From contig CAVXVE010000060.1 of NCBI GenBank assembly GCA_963764955.1, positions 38,368 to 102,367 on the forward strand: a stretch of 64,000 bases of DNA, written 5' to 3'. The notes under the pieces are model-generated. The model was not told the origin of the DNA. It worked only from the letters and a program-made list of their open reading frames with translations, and made no database searches. The first letter of the stretch is position 1; each line of letters begins with the position of its first letter. The translations under genes were made by a program, and so were the position numbers. This DNA comes from Roseiarcus sp963764955. Lineage in GTDB: Bacteria; Pseudomonadota; Alphaproteobacteria; Rhizobiales; Beijerinckiaceae. Of the stretch, positions 9,051 through 18,186 are shown one piece after another.

Positions 9051-10529
9051 ATGATGCGCATTGCATTGCTCGCCGGCGCGCTCACCGCGACGCTCGCCGT
9101 TTCCGGCGCAGCTCACGCCGATCCCTCCGTGCTCACCTATCACGGCGCGCTCGACCGCTCCGGCCGATATGTCGTCCCCGGCCTCACCTATGAGCGCGCG
9201 CGGGGCTTGCATCTCGACGCCTCGTTCCATCCGTCATTTCGCGGCGCCGTCTATGCGCAGCCGCTGCTGTGGCGCGAGCCCGGATCGGGCAACGCCATGC
9301 TGATCGTGGCGACGGACCAGGACGAGGTCCACGCGATCGACGCTGAGAGCGGGGCGCAAATCTGGGAGCGCACGCTGGGCGAACCGGCGCCGCGCTCGGC
9401 GCTTCCTTGCGGCAATCTTCCGACCCTTGGCGTGACCGGCGCGCCGGTCATCGATCCGGCGCGTGCGACGCTCTATCTCGACGCCATGGTCATGCGCGCG
9501 AACGAGCCGCGGCACGAGATCTATGCGCTCGCGCTCGCCGACGGATCGATCGAGTCCGGCTGGCCGGTCGATGTGGCGACGGCGCTCAAGGGAAGCTTCA
9601 TACCGTCAGTGCAGAATGAGCGCGGCGCGCTCGCGCTGTTCGCCGGTCGCGTCTACGTCCCCTACAGCGGGCACTATGGCGACTGCGGCGACTATCACGG
9701 CTTCGTCGTCGGCGTTTCCGAGGCCGATCCGGCCAAGGTCGAGAGCTTCGCGACCCGGGCGCGCGGCGGCGGCATTTGGGGACAAGGCGGAGTCGTCGGC
9801 GACGGGAAATCGCTGTTCGTTGCGACCGGCAACACGTTCGACGCGCGCGCGTGGAGCGATGGCGAAGCCGTCCTGCGGTTCGGCCCTGGCCTCGCCCGCT
9901 CGGTCGACCCCCGCGACTATTTCGCCCCCGCAAACTGGAGCTTCCTCGATGGAACCGATCGGGACCTTGGCGGGACCGCCCCGATTCCGCTCGACGTTCC
10001 GAGCGCCAAAGGCGTTCGAAGGCTCATCTTCGCCGTCGGCAAGTCTGGCGACGCCTACCTGCTCGACCGCGATAATCTTGGCGGGATCGGCCACCCGCTT
10101 TCGACCGCGCATGTCATGGCGAACGTGACCATGGCTTCGCCGGCGGTCTGGCGCGCGGGCGACGCAGTGTTCGTCGCGCTGCAAGGCTATGGCGCGAATT
10201 GTCCGCCTGACAAGGCGGGGAAGGGACTGGTCGCGCTCAAGATCAGCGTCGATCCTACGCCTGCGATCGAAACCGCCTGGTGCGCGGCGGTTCCCGGCAA
10301 CCGCGGGTCGCCGATCGTCACCACCACGGACGGGACCGCGAATCCGATCGTGTTCATCGTCGGCGCCGAAGCCGACAACCGGCTCTACGCCTTTCGCGGC
10401 GACACGGGCGAACTCATCGCTTCGCCGCCGGAGCATATGCGCGGCTTCCGCCGATATGAGACGATCATCGCCGCCGGCGACCGGCTCTATGCCGCGAGCG
10501 GCGGACAAGCGTATGCGTTCGGATTCTAG
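9051..10529 (+). CDS. Secreted PQQ-like beta-propeller repeat protein
   Basis: About 492 aa. A signal peptide MMRIALLAGALTATLAVSGAAHA is followed by tandem beta-propeller blades with the PQQ-enzyme-repeat flavour, e.g. DEVHAIDAESGAQIWERTLG, GKSLFVATGNTFD and VGAEADNRLYAFRGDTGEL. There is no PQQ dehydrogenase catalytic domain, so a structural or binding role in the periplasm is more likely than dehydrogenase activity. Cys pairs (LPCGN, DCGD, NCPP, WCAA) may form disulfides. The two adjacent ATGs at 9051 and 9054 are equivalent. It converges with the carboxypeptidase gene, overlapping it by 4 bp. Confidence 0.83.
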   Translation: MMRIALLAGALTATLAVSGAAHADPSVLTYHGALDRSGRYVVPGLTYERARGLHLDASFHPSFRGAVYAQPLLWREPGSGNAMLIVATDQDEVHAIDAESGAQIWERTLGEPAPRSALPCGNLPTLGVTGAPVIDPARATLYLDAMVMRANEPRHEIYALALADGSIESGWPVDVATALKGSFIPSVQNERGALALFAGRVYVPYSGHYGDCGDYHGFVVGVSEADPAKVESFATRARGGGIWGQGGVVGDGKSLFVATGNTFDARAWSDGEAVLRFGPGLARSVDPRDYFAPANWSFLDGTDRDLGGTAPIPLDVPSAKGVRRLIFAVGKSGDAYLLDRDNLGGIGHPLSTAHVMANVTMASPAVWRAGDAVFVALQGYGANCPPDKAGKGLVALKISVDPTPAIETAWCAAVPGNRGSPIVTTTDGTANPIVFIVGAEADNRLYAFRGDTGELIASPPEHMRGFRRYETIIAAGDRLYAASGGQAYAFGF

Positions 10530-11707
10530 AGCTCGGACTCGATAGCCTGGAGCAGACGGAAGCGCATCTCGCTATCATCGCCTGCAAGCGAGATCACGAA
10601 ATGGACCCGGCCGTGGGCTGCGGTGTCCGCATAACCGGCGAGCGTGCGGACCCCTACCATGGTGCCGGTCTTGTTCATGCCGCCGTCATGGCCGTGCAGC
10701 AGATCGGCGTGGGGCGCGAAGAGCGCAAGCACCTTGGCAAGGCCGCGGGGGGTGAAGCGGTCGTCGCGGCTGATGCCCGACCCCTCCACGAGATGGATAT
10801 CCGCCGCGAGGCCCTGGGCGGCGAGCATCCGGTTTGTAATCTGAAGGGACTTCTCGAGGCTGACCGGCCCGCCGAGGCGATGCGCGCCGATCTCCAGAAA
10901 GACCTGGTTGGCGGTGAAGTTGTTCGAGTCGCGAAGCATCTCGGCGAGGATCTGCGACAGGGTGCGCGACTGTCGGTGAACGTAGACCGGCTTCAAGCCT
11001 CCGGGGACTGTTCCGGTAGAGACCGCGCCCTTCACCCGGCCGCCGGCTTGCGCGATGAACGCGCCGATCAGTTCGCCCGCGTATCTGAGGCCGAGCGTGG
11101 GATCCTCGCCGAGACTGATGCGGCCTTCTCCGTCCGGGCCCTCCGCGCGAAACCGGGCGATCGCAATCGGAGTGATCGGGGTCTGGTCCTCGGCGGAGCG
11201 CACCTTATCGCCATCGCGCACGGCGTAGACAGTGTTGAAATTGACCGCGAGCGCAGAGTTCAGCGAATCGTAGGCCTCGCCGTCGTCCTCGATGCCCGGG
11301 ATTTTGAGGTCGGGAGGATAGTAGCCGCCGTCGACCACTATGCCGGTGATCGGCGCCTTGCCGATCTTGGCGACGAGGTCGGCCGCGAGCGGCTTAAGCT
11401 CCTCCGAGACAAGGAAGGGATCGCCGCCGCCGCGCACGTAGAGCACCCGCTTGTCGTCGAGGTAGAAGCAGGTCTCGAAGCGATAGTCGCCGCCCAGGAC
11501 CTCCATCGCGAGCCAGGCCGTCACGATCTTGGCGACGGACGCCGGGACGAAGGGCTCATCGGCGTTCTGGGCGACCAACGCGTCGCCCTTCGCGTCCACC
11601 ACAAGCACGACCGCCGTCGGCGCAAGGGTGGCGATCTTCTCCTTGAGGCCGGCCAGAGCCGGCGCGGGTAGGAGGAGAAAAGTGAGGGCGAGCAGGCGGG
11701 ACCACAT
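10526..11707 (-). CDS. dacB: D-alanyl-D-alanine carboxypeptidase/endopeptidase, PBP4 (S13) family
   Basis: 393 aa exported penicillin-binding protein that trims or cleaves peptidoglycan cross-links. Signal peptide MWSRLLALTFLLLPAPALA. The catalytic triad motifs of S13 enzymes are all present: SxxK as S57-V-A-K60, SxN as S261-N-N, and KTG at 346-348. It is somewhat shorter than E. coli DacB, consistent with a reduced insert domain between motifs 1 and 2. It is transcribed alone, convergent with the beta-propeller gene and divergent from the GH15 gene. Confidence 0.9.
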   Translation of the reverse strand: MWSRLLALTFLLLPAPALAGLKEKIATLAPTAVVLVVDAKGDALVAQNADEPFVPASVAKIVTAWLAMEVLGGDYRFETCFYLDDKRVLYVRGGGDPFLVSEELKPLAADLVAKIGKAPITGIVVDGGYYPPDLKIPGIEDDGEAYDSLNSALAVNFNTVYAVRDGDKVRSAEDQTPITPIAIARFRAEGPDGEGRISLGEDPTLGLRYAGELIGAFIAQAGGRVKGAVSTGTVPGGLKPVYVHRQSRTLSQILAEMLRDSNNFTANQVFLEIGAHRLGGPVSLEKSLQITNRMLAAQGLAADIHLVEGSGISRDDRFTPRGLAKVLALFAPHADLLHGHDGGMNKTGTMVGVRTLAGYADTAAHGRVHFVISLAGDDSEMRFRLLQAIESEL

Positions 11708-11890
11708 GGCGACTCAAGCGTTGACCAAGGACACTGCAACTTGCAGACCGTGGCTCGCGATTCTCAAGCGCCAAGTTGGCCGGATGGTCGAATATCCACT
11801 TGCAAAGCGGCTTTTTCGGGTCCGGCGCAGTCGCGCCAAGTCTGGTATAGGCGGCCTGTTGCGCCCATGGCCTGCCCCCGAGAGACCGCG

Positions 11891-13738
11891 ATGCCGCTCC
11901 GAATTGAAGACTACGCCATCATCGGAAACTGCGAGACAGCGGCCCTGGTCGGGCGCAACGGCTCGATCGACTGGCTGTGCCTGCCCCGTTTCGACAGCGC
12001 CGCGTGCTTTTCCGCCCTGCTTGGCGGCCCGGACCACGGAAGGTGGCTCATCGCGCCTACGCAAAACGACGTCCGGATCACCCGGCGGTACGTCGGCGAC
12101 ACTCTGGTCCTTGAAACGGTTTTCACGACCAACGATGGCTCGGCCTCCCTCACCGATTTCATGTACAGGCGCAACGGCTCGTCCGAGCTGGTGCGCATCG
12201 TCAAGGGCATTCAGGGCGAGGTCTCGATGCGGACCGAGATCATCGTGCGGTTCGATTACGGCGCAATCGTGCCGTGGGTCAGTCAGCAGGACGACGGACG
12301 ACTTCAGTTCATCGCCGGCCCGGACAAGGTACTGCTCGACACGAACGTTGAGACGCGCGGGGAGGATCTTCGCACCGTCGGGGATTTCATCGTCCGCGAG
12401 GGGGAGGAGGCGAGCTTCCTCCTCAACTGGTCGCCGTCGTTTCGCGCCGCTCCCCCTCCCTTGTCAGGCGAGGAGCTCGAGGAAGCGCGCAAGCAGGTGC
12501 ACTCGTTCTGGACCGGCTGGGCGGGCGTCTTCAAGCCGGCGGACAGCTGGGGCGACGCCGTTCTTCGCTCACTCCTCACCTTGAAAGCGCTCGCGCACTG
12601 GGAGACCGGCGGCATTGTCGCAGCCGCGACGACGTCCCTGCCTGAACAACTGGGCGGCCCGCGCAACTGGGATTATCGATATTGCTGGCTTCGGGACGCG
12701 ACCTTCACCCTTTATGCGCTGATTGGGTCGGGCATCCTGGACGAAGCAAAGGCGTGGCACGAGTGGCTCCTGCGGGCGGTCGCCGGAGCTCCGGACGACT
12801 TGCAGATCGTCTACGGAGTCGCGGGCGAACGGCGGCTCGAGGAATTCGAGCTTCCCTGGCTGCCGGGCTACGAAGGCGCCGCCCCGGTCCGAATCGGCAA
12901 TGGGGCGGTCAAGCAGGTCCAGCTCGACGTCTACGGCGAAGTGCTCGACGCCTTCTACGTCGCGCGCCGCGCGGGTCTGTGCACCAATGAGGCGACCTGG
13001 GCGCTGGAATGTGGCCTCATTCTGCACCTCGAGAAAATCTGGCGGGAACCCGACGAAGGCATTTGGGAAGTGCGAGGGGGCCCGCGCCACTTCACCCACT
13101 CGAAGGTGATGGCCTGGGTCGCCTTCGATCGCGCGGTGCGCTCGATCGAGGAATTCGGGCTCGATGGGCCTCTCGAGCGCTGGCGGGAGGTTCGCGCTCA
13201 GATTCATACAGAAGTGTGCGAGCGTGGGTTTGATCCCAGGCAAAACGCGTTCATCCAGTCTTTCGGCGACACGACGCTGGACGCGAGCCTTTTGCTTGTT
13301 CCGATGGTCGGCTTTCTGCCGCCTGACGATGCCCGCGTCCAGGGCACCGTCGCGGCCGTTGAGCGCAAGCTGCTTCGCGACGGATTCGTGCTGCGCTATG
13401 ACACGGGCGCCGGAGTGGACGGCCTGCCGCCTGGCGAAGGCGCTTTCCTCGCCTGCAGCTTCTGGCTGGTCGACAATTACGTGCTGCTCGGGAGATACGA
13501 CGAAGCGGCCGCGCTGTTCGAGCGATTACTGGCGTTGCGCAACGACGTCGGGCTCATGGCCGAGGAATACGATCCCCATGAGCGCCGTCAGCTTGGCAAC
13601 TTCCCGCAGGCGTTCTCGCATCTCGCGCTCATCAATGCGGCGCACAGCCTGAGCACCGGGGCGGGCGCGGCTCGCCTGCGCTCGCAAAAATCCGAGGCCG
13701 CTCAGCCGGAGACGACGGCGGGCGCGACGGCGACCTGA
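11891..13738 (+). CDS. Glycoside hydrolase family 15 protein (glucoamylase/trehalase-like)
   Basis: About 615 aa. An N-terminal beta-sandwich domain begins MPLRIEDYAIIGNCETAALV, with GRNGSIDWLCLPRFDS typical of bacterial GH15. The (alpha/alpha)6 catalytic domain has LPEQLGGPRNWDYRYCWLRD, first acid candidate in EGIWEVRGGPRHFTHSKVM and second in LMAEEYDPHERRQLGNFPQA. Bacterial members act on alpha-glucans or trehalose; the sequence does not decide which. ATG 11891 is chosen because homologues begin at this motif, although the frame is open to 11741. No signal peptide, so cytoplasmic. Confidence 0.9.
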   Translation: MPLRIEDYAIIGNCETAALVGRNGSIDWLCLPRFDSAACFSALLGGPDHGRWLIAPTQNDVRITRRYVGDTLVLETVFTTNDGSASLTDFMYRRNGSSELVRIVKGIQGEVSMRTEIIVRFDYGAIVPWVSQQDDGRLQFIAGPDKVLLDTNVETRGEDLRTVGDFIVREGEEASFLLNWSPSFRAAPPPLSGEELEEARKQVHSFWTGWAGVFKPADSWGDAVLRSLLTLKALAHWETGGIVAAATTSLPEQLGGPRNWDYRYCWLRDATFTLYALIGSGILDEAKAWHEWLLRAVAGAPDDLQIVYGVAGERRLEEFELPWLPGYEGAAPVRIGNGAVKQVQLDVYGEVLDAFYVARRAGLCTNEATWALECGLILHLEKIWREPDEGIWEVRGGPRHFTHSKVMAWVAFDRAVRSIEEFGLDGPLERWREVRAQIHTEVCERGFDPRQNAFIQSFGDTTLDASLLLVPMVGFLPPDDARVQGTVAAVERKLLRDGFVLRYDTGAGVDGLPPGEGAFLACSFWLVDNYVLLGRYDEAAALFERLLALRNDVGLMAEEYDPHERRQLGNFPQAFSHLALINAAHSLSTGAGAARLRSQKSEAAQPETTAGATAT

Positions 13739-13917
13739 CGCGGTGTCGCGAACTGTCCATTCGACAACCGCCCATCAAGGCCCGGCGCCGCGAAACCTGC
13801 GGTCGGGCGGCCGTCGGACCTGGGCGCCGCCGACCGCGACCCCGTCCAGGCCGTCGCGTCGGCAACGGTTTTGTGCGATAATTTGGGCCGCGGGGTGGGG
13901 CGCGCAAGGAGGAAAGC

Positions 13918-14406
13918 ATGATTCGGTCCAGTTTGGTCAAAAGCGCCTGCGTGGCGATCGCGTTGTCCGGCTTCTCTCCGCCGCAGGCCGGCGCGCTTGA
14001 AATGCAGGGGTCGAACCCGGCGGCGCAGTTGAATGACGGACTGATCTCGAAAGTCGTGATGGTCCACCGCGGCGCGACCGCTGTGGGGCCGCGCGGCGGC
14101 GTCTATCATCGCGGCGGCACCTACCACGGCGGCGCATACCGCGGTGGAGCTTATCGCGGCGGCGTCTATCGCGGGGGGGTCTACCATGGCGGGGGCGTCT
14201 ATCGGGGCGGGGGCTACCGATATGGCGGCTGGGCCCGGCCCGGCTGGTATCACTGGGGACCGGGCGGCGCGATCGCGGCCGGCGCCGCGGTTGGCGTGCT
14301 CGCGGCAGGGGCGGCCGCTGCCTATGCGGGCGCTCCACCCGCGCCGGGGCTTTGCTGGTATTACACCGATCCGAGCTACCGGCAGGGCTTCTGGGACGCC
14401 TGCTAG
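13918..14406 (+). CDS. Secreted Gly/Tyr-rich repeat protein (paralogue of the 3449 protein)
   Basis: 162 aa. Signal peptide (SACVAIALSGFSPPQAGA), then a tract of a 5-residue unit of the form GGxYR/H (about 12 copies between residues 60 and 105), then WARPGWYHWGPGGAIAAGAA, a hydrophobic Ala/Gly stretch, and the C-terminus LCWYYTDPSYRQGFWDAC. The N-terminal region, WARPGWY block and C-terminus match the protein at 3449-4051, while the repeat tract is unrelated in unit. Ribosome-binding site AAGGAGG. Immediately downstream lies an IS remnant, so the 3' flank has been disturbed. Function unknown. Confidence 0.83.
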   Translation: MIRSSLVKSACVAIALSGFSPPQAGALEMQGSNPAAQLNDGLISKVVMVHRGATAVGPRGGVYHRGGTYHGGAYRGGAYRGGVYRGGVYHGGGVYRGGGYRYGGWARPGWYHWGPGGAIAAGAAVGVLAAGAAAAYAGAPPAPGLCWYYTDPSYRQGFWDAC

Positions 14407-14426
14407 CTGTGATCTTTCAGGAGGTT

Positions 14427-14660
14427 GTCCATTCGGTTTGAGCGGTGAACGCTGATGTCGCCGAACGTCAGTGATTCGCGGAGAACCGAATGGACACGCA
14501 CAAGAATGCCTCGCTTACGCCCAGAGGTCGAGAGGCTATGGCGCGCGGCGTGGTGGAAGGCGGTCTGTCGAAGGCGGCCGTGGCGCGCCAGTTCAACACG
14601 ACGCCGAAGACGGTCGCCAAATGGGTCGCTCGCTTTCAGGCCGAGGGACCGGCCGTCGCG
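14427..14660 (+). mobile_element. IS481-family remnant (5' end only)
   Basis: The left terminus begins near TGTCCATTCGGTTTGAGCGG. The transposase start at 14490 (MDTHKNASLTPRGREAM) gives an intact helix-turn-helix of about 55 residues (KAAVARQFNTTPKTVAKWVA), typical of IS481-family N-termini. After residue 55 the sequence is replaced by the end of an IS256-type element. The DDE catalytic part is missing, so it is dead. Confidence 0.8.
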
Positions 14661-15640
14661 GGAGTGTCAGGAATTTCGTGCGTGGGGCCATAATCGCGCC
14701 GATGGAGGGCGAATATGGCGATCAAGAAGGACACGCTGGACGATCTTTTGGCTGGCCGCGACCCGAAGGCTGTGTTTTCCGAAGGACGGTCGTTTCGATG
14801 AGCTGAAGAAGGCTCTGGCGGAACGAGTGCTGAACGCCGAGCTCGACGATCATCTCGACAATGAAGCCGCGGAGGGTTCCCGGAACCGGCGCGACGGCTC
14901 TTCAAAGAAGACGGTCCTGACGGAGGCGGCCAAGATCGACATCCGCATTCCGCGCGATCGGGAAGGCACATTCGATCCGAAGCTGATCCAGCGCTACCAG
15001 CGGCGGTTTCCCGGCTTCGACGACAAGATCGTGTCGATGTACGCGCGCGGCGCTCTCGAACTGCCGGACGGGCGCCAGCGCGTTGTCCGGCGCGGGCATG
15101 ATCCCGCACGCCCGATCCAGACGGGGATCGGGGCGGTCGAGGTGTCGAAGCCGAAGGCGCGCGATCGTGGGGCGACGAGGGCAGACGAGCGCATCCGCTA
15201 TTCGTCGTCGATTCTGCCGAAATGGGCTCGGCGGACGAAGAGCCTCGACATTCTTCTGCCGGCTCTTTATCTGCGCGGCGTTTCCACTGGCGACTTTCAG
15301 GACGTCCTGACGGCCTTGCTCGACAAGGATGCGCCCAATCTTTCGCCTTCGGCGATCGGGTGGCTGAAGAGCGACTGGGAGGACGACTATCGGCGCTGGC
15401 AAGCCAGCGATCTGTCGGCGCGACGCTATGTTTATGTCTGGGCCGACGGCGTCTATCTGCAGGCGCGGATGGAGCCGCAGGCGGAATGCATTCTCGTACT
15501 GATTGGCGCGACCCCGGAGGGCAAAAAGGAGCTTCTGGGCTTGCAGACGGGCATGCGGGAAAGCGGCCAGAGCTGGAAGGAACTGCTTGTCGATCTAAAG
15601 GCGCGGGGTCTGTCGATCGCGCCTGACATCGCGGTGGGCG
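14660..15640 (+). mobile_element. IS256-family (mutator) element, truncated and frameshifted
   Basis: The left end (GGGAGTGTCAGGAATTTC) abuts the IS481 piece. The transposase starts at about 14715 (MAIKKDTLDDLLAGRDPKAV), has one extra base near 14777, then continues DELKKALAERVLNAELDDHL and RDREGTFDPKLIQRYQRRFP to YVWADGVYLQARMEPQ and ILVLIGATPEGKKELLGLQT. These are IS256 mutator-type features, including the Asp of VWADGVY. About 300 of roughly 400 residues remain. It stops at ~15640, where an oppositely oriented IS1182-type element begins. Not functional. Confidence 0.85.
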
Positions 15641-16317
15641 CCTGTCTGGCCTCGCGGATTTTGGCCAGGCGCTTCTGTTTGTCAGCGATCCAGCCGGGCA
15701 TTTCGTCGCCGCGACGGCTTGCGCCGTGGAGTTTGTCCTCTTGCGCGTCGGCTGCTTGCGCAGCTTCAAGCCAGCGATCCACTTCGGCGCGAAGCTCCGT
15801 CTCACGCGTCTTCATGCGTTCGTAGCTCATCGCCTTGTGTTTGGAGGCGTTCGCCTTGATCTTCGTGCCGTCGAGCGCGACATGCCCCAGCTTCGCCAGC
15901 CCGGCTTTTTGCGCCAGCTTCAGCACCTGCAAAAACAGCCTCCCCAGCGCCGGCAGATGACGCTTCCTGAAGTCGGCGATCGTGCGAAAATCGGGCGCAT
16001 CGTGCGCCACGATCATCATGAAATCGACCCGCTCGGCGCAGGCCTTCGCGATCCTCCGCGAGGAATAAAGACCAGAGCAATAGGCATAGAGCAGCAGGGC
16101 CGTCATCAGGCGCGGATCGAATGGCGGCTGACCAAGCCCGCTTTTATAGCTTGCGACAATCTCCGACAGGTCCAGATGCTCGCGCGCCAAACCGACGACG
16201 AACTGCGCCAGGTGGTCCCCCGGCACATAATCGGCAATCGCTGGAGGCAGGAGCTGCGCCTGATCAATCTTCCACGGTCGAAAATGTCGGCTCATCCCTC
16301 AATCGGACAGGCTCCTA
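15641..16317 (-). mobile_element. IS1182-family transposase gene, 3' part deleted
   Basis: The transposase begins at 16295 (MSRHFRPWKIDQAQLLPPAI) and shows the IS1182 N-terminal block (FDPRLMTALLLYAYCSGLYS, SSRRIAKACAERVDFMMI, DFRTIADFRKRH) and KLGHVALDGTKIKANASKHK, which carries the first catalytic Asp. It ends after about 215 residues at QKRLAKIREARQA, where the IS256 piece begins. The 5' end (AGGAGCCTGTCCGATTGAGG on the minus strand) interrupts the integrase gene at 16317. The C-terminal DDE part is missing. Confidence 0.85.
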
Positions 16318-16860
16318 GGCGATCAAGTTCATCTTGTGTTGGTCGCCTGTCGCGTTCGTTCCCTTTACCGACCAGACCAAGTCGCGCGAGTGCGGTACGC
16401 GCTAAGGTGAGTGGCTCGACCGAAAGGATCACGCCGTGAACGGCTGCCGCGTGCAAAAGAATGGTTTTGATATATCCAAGGTCGATCCCGATAGTGACCG
16501 GACCTGCGCCTTCGCGCGCCCGTTCTTTTCCAAACTCGGTGAGCCGTCCGCGGTCGAGTTCCGGGATCCGTAACCGCCCCAGCCTATGTTCAAGAAAGGT
16601 GAGGCTAGCGGGTTTGGATCGCCCAATGCGTTTGCCCACCTCCTGTAAGTCTTCACGATGCAACTTGACCAAGTCGCCGAACGTTTTTGCGTCACGGGAG
16701 CTCGCGCGATGGCAAGTTCGCCGCGATCGATGCGCCGTCCGACCTCAAGCGCCCATTCCTCGGCGTCCTTTCGGCGAAGGAATGTCTCATTGACATATTT
16801 TCCTTTCCGCCGCACCTGGGCTCGCCAGGATCTGGAATTGAGCTTGGTGAACGTCGCCAA
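16318..16860 (-). pseudogene. Tyrosine site-specific integrase, N-terminal remnant
   Basis: The reading frame starts near 16860 (TTG, ATFTKLNSRSWRAQVRRKGK) and has an Arm-DNA-binding-like N-terminus (YVNETFLRRKDAEEWALEVG) followed by the SAM-like core-binding domain (SLTFLEHRLGRLRIPELDRG, GYIKTILLHAAAVHG). A base is missing from an A-run at about 16673-16678, so two frames are needed (TQK / TFGDLVKLHREDL). The gene is cut by the IS1182 element after DRRPTQDELDRLG, so the catalytic R-H-R-Y domain is absent. Its position just upstream of dusA and its orientation away from it fit the dusA-targeting class of integrative elements. Confidence 0.8.
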
Positions 16861-16971
16861 ACGTGTGCGCTCGGTGTGCACTGAGCCGTCGAACTGCCGC
16901 GTAAAGGGTCGCGCAATGGCGTAGAAGAGAGTGCACCCGACCCGACTTAGCGAATTGAGAATACATGAAAA

Positions 16972-17970
16972 ATGCTTCCAAATCAATGGTTTAGATTTAG
17001 CGTTGCCCCTATGATGGACTGGACCGACCGGCGCTGCCGGGCGTTCCATCGCATCCTCACACGCCGCGCCCGGCTCTATACCGAGATGGTGACGGCGGAT
17101 GCGGTCGTGTTCGGTCCGCGCGAGCGGCTGATCGGCTTCGACCCGAGCGAGCATGCCGTGGCGCTGCAGCTCGGCGGAGCGGAGCCGGGGCGGCTCGCGG
17201 AAGCCGCCCGCATCGGCGCCGAGTTCGGCTATGACGAGATCAATCTCAATTGCGGCTGCCCGTCCGACCGGGTGCAGAGCGGCCGCTTCGGCGCCTGCCT
17301 CATGCGCGAGCCTGAGGTGGTCGCCGAATGCGTGGCGGCGATGGCGGCGGCGGTCGACGTCCCGGTCACGGTCAAGTGCCGCATCGGCGTCGACGAGCAG
17401 GAGCCGCGCGCCGCTCTCTTCGCCTTCGCCGACAGGGTGAAGGCCGCCGGCGCGGCGGCGCTCATCGTGCACGCGCGCAAGGCCTGGCTCGAGGGCTTGA
17501 GTCCGAAGGACAACCGGTCGATCCCGCCGCTCGACTATGAACTCGTCCACGAACTCAAGCGCGCCCATGCCCACTGGCCGATCATTCTCAACGGCGGCCT
17601 CGCCGGTCTCGACGGGGCCCGCGCGCATCTCGCCCATGTCGACGGGATCATGCTCGGGCGCGCCGCCTATCAGAACCCGGAGCTCCTGATCGGCGTCGAC
17701 CCCCTTCTGTTCGGTGAGCCGGCGCCAGTCGCCGATGGGTTCGAAGCGATCGAGGCCTTCATGCCGACAATCGCGCGCGGGCTCGAGCGCGGCGAGCGCC
17801 TGCACGATTACACTCGCCATCTCCACGGCCTGTTCGCCGGCCGGCCCGGCGCGCGGGCGTTTCGGCAGGTTCTTGCGACCGAGGCTGTGAAGCGCGGCGC
17901 GGGGCTTGCGGTCTTGCGCGACGCCGTCGCCCGGGTGGAGCGACGCTGGGAGCTGGCGGCGGCCGAATAG
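16972..17970 (+). CDS. dusA: tRNA-dihydrouridine synthase DusA
   Basis: 332 aa flavoenzyme that reduces uridine in the tRNA D-loop (U20/U20a). FMN-binding TIM barrel with the DusA start RFSVAPMMDWTDRRCRAFHR, ALQLGGAEPGRLAEAARI, the catalytic Cys in NLNCGCPSDRVQSGRFGACL, VTVKCRIGVDEQE and VDGIMLGRAAYQNPELL. The 5' end, MLPNQWFRFSVAPMMDWTD, contains the segment reported as the attachment site of dusA-targeting integrative elements. An integrase remnant lies 110 bp upstream, so the present first codons may derive from element DNA. A structured repeat follows 92 bp downstream. Confidence 0.95.
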   Translation: MLPNQWFRFSVAPMMDWTDRRCRAFHRILTRRARLYTEMVTADAVVFGPRERLIGFDPSEHAVALQLGGAEPGRLAEAARIGAEFGYDEINLNCGCPSDRVQSGRFGACLMREPEVVAECVAAMAAAVDVPVTVKCRIGVDEQEPRAALFAFADRVKAAGAAALIVHARKAWLEGLSPKDNRSIPPLDYELVHELKRAHAHWPIILNGGLAGLDGARAHLAHVDGIMLGRAAYQNPELLIGVDPLLFGEPAPVADGFEAIEAFMPTIARGLERGERLHDYTRHLHGLFAGRPGARAFRQVLATEAVKRGAGLAVLRDAVARVERRWELAAAE

Positions 17971-18062
17971 GAGCGGGGTTCGCCGCACTTATCCAAGGGC
18001 GCTCTCCGTCCCCTGCCCTTCTTTCGACAACCAGGGCGCGAGTCCACCGACAAGCCAATGCG

Positions 18063-18186
18063 AATAAACGCCCATAAACGCCAATAAACGCGCCTAAACG
18101 TTAGGTAAATGACTCCAATTTACTAGCGTTTATTTTTCCGAATCGAGCCTTTTCAACGGGTTGCGAGCGATTGGAGTAAAAAAATT
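18063..18186. repeat. Structured dispersed repeat, copy 1 (four 10-bp iterons plus nested inverted repeats)
   Basis: Four tandem 10-mers of the form NNTAAACGNN at exact 10-bp period (18063-18102). An inner inverted repeat GTAAAT / ATTTAC surrounds GACTCC, an outer arm AATAAACGC (18063-18071) is complementary to GCGTTTATT (18126-18134), and a second pair is ACTCCAAT (18112) / ATTGGAGT (18170). The element ends in an A-run. A second copy, nearly 90% identical by eye, lies at 56761-56885. No coding potential is convincing. Confidence 0.85.
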
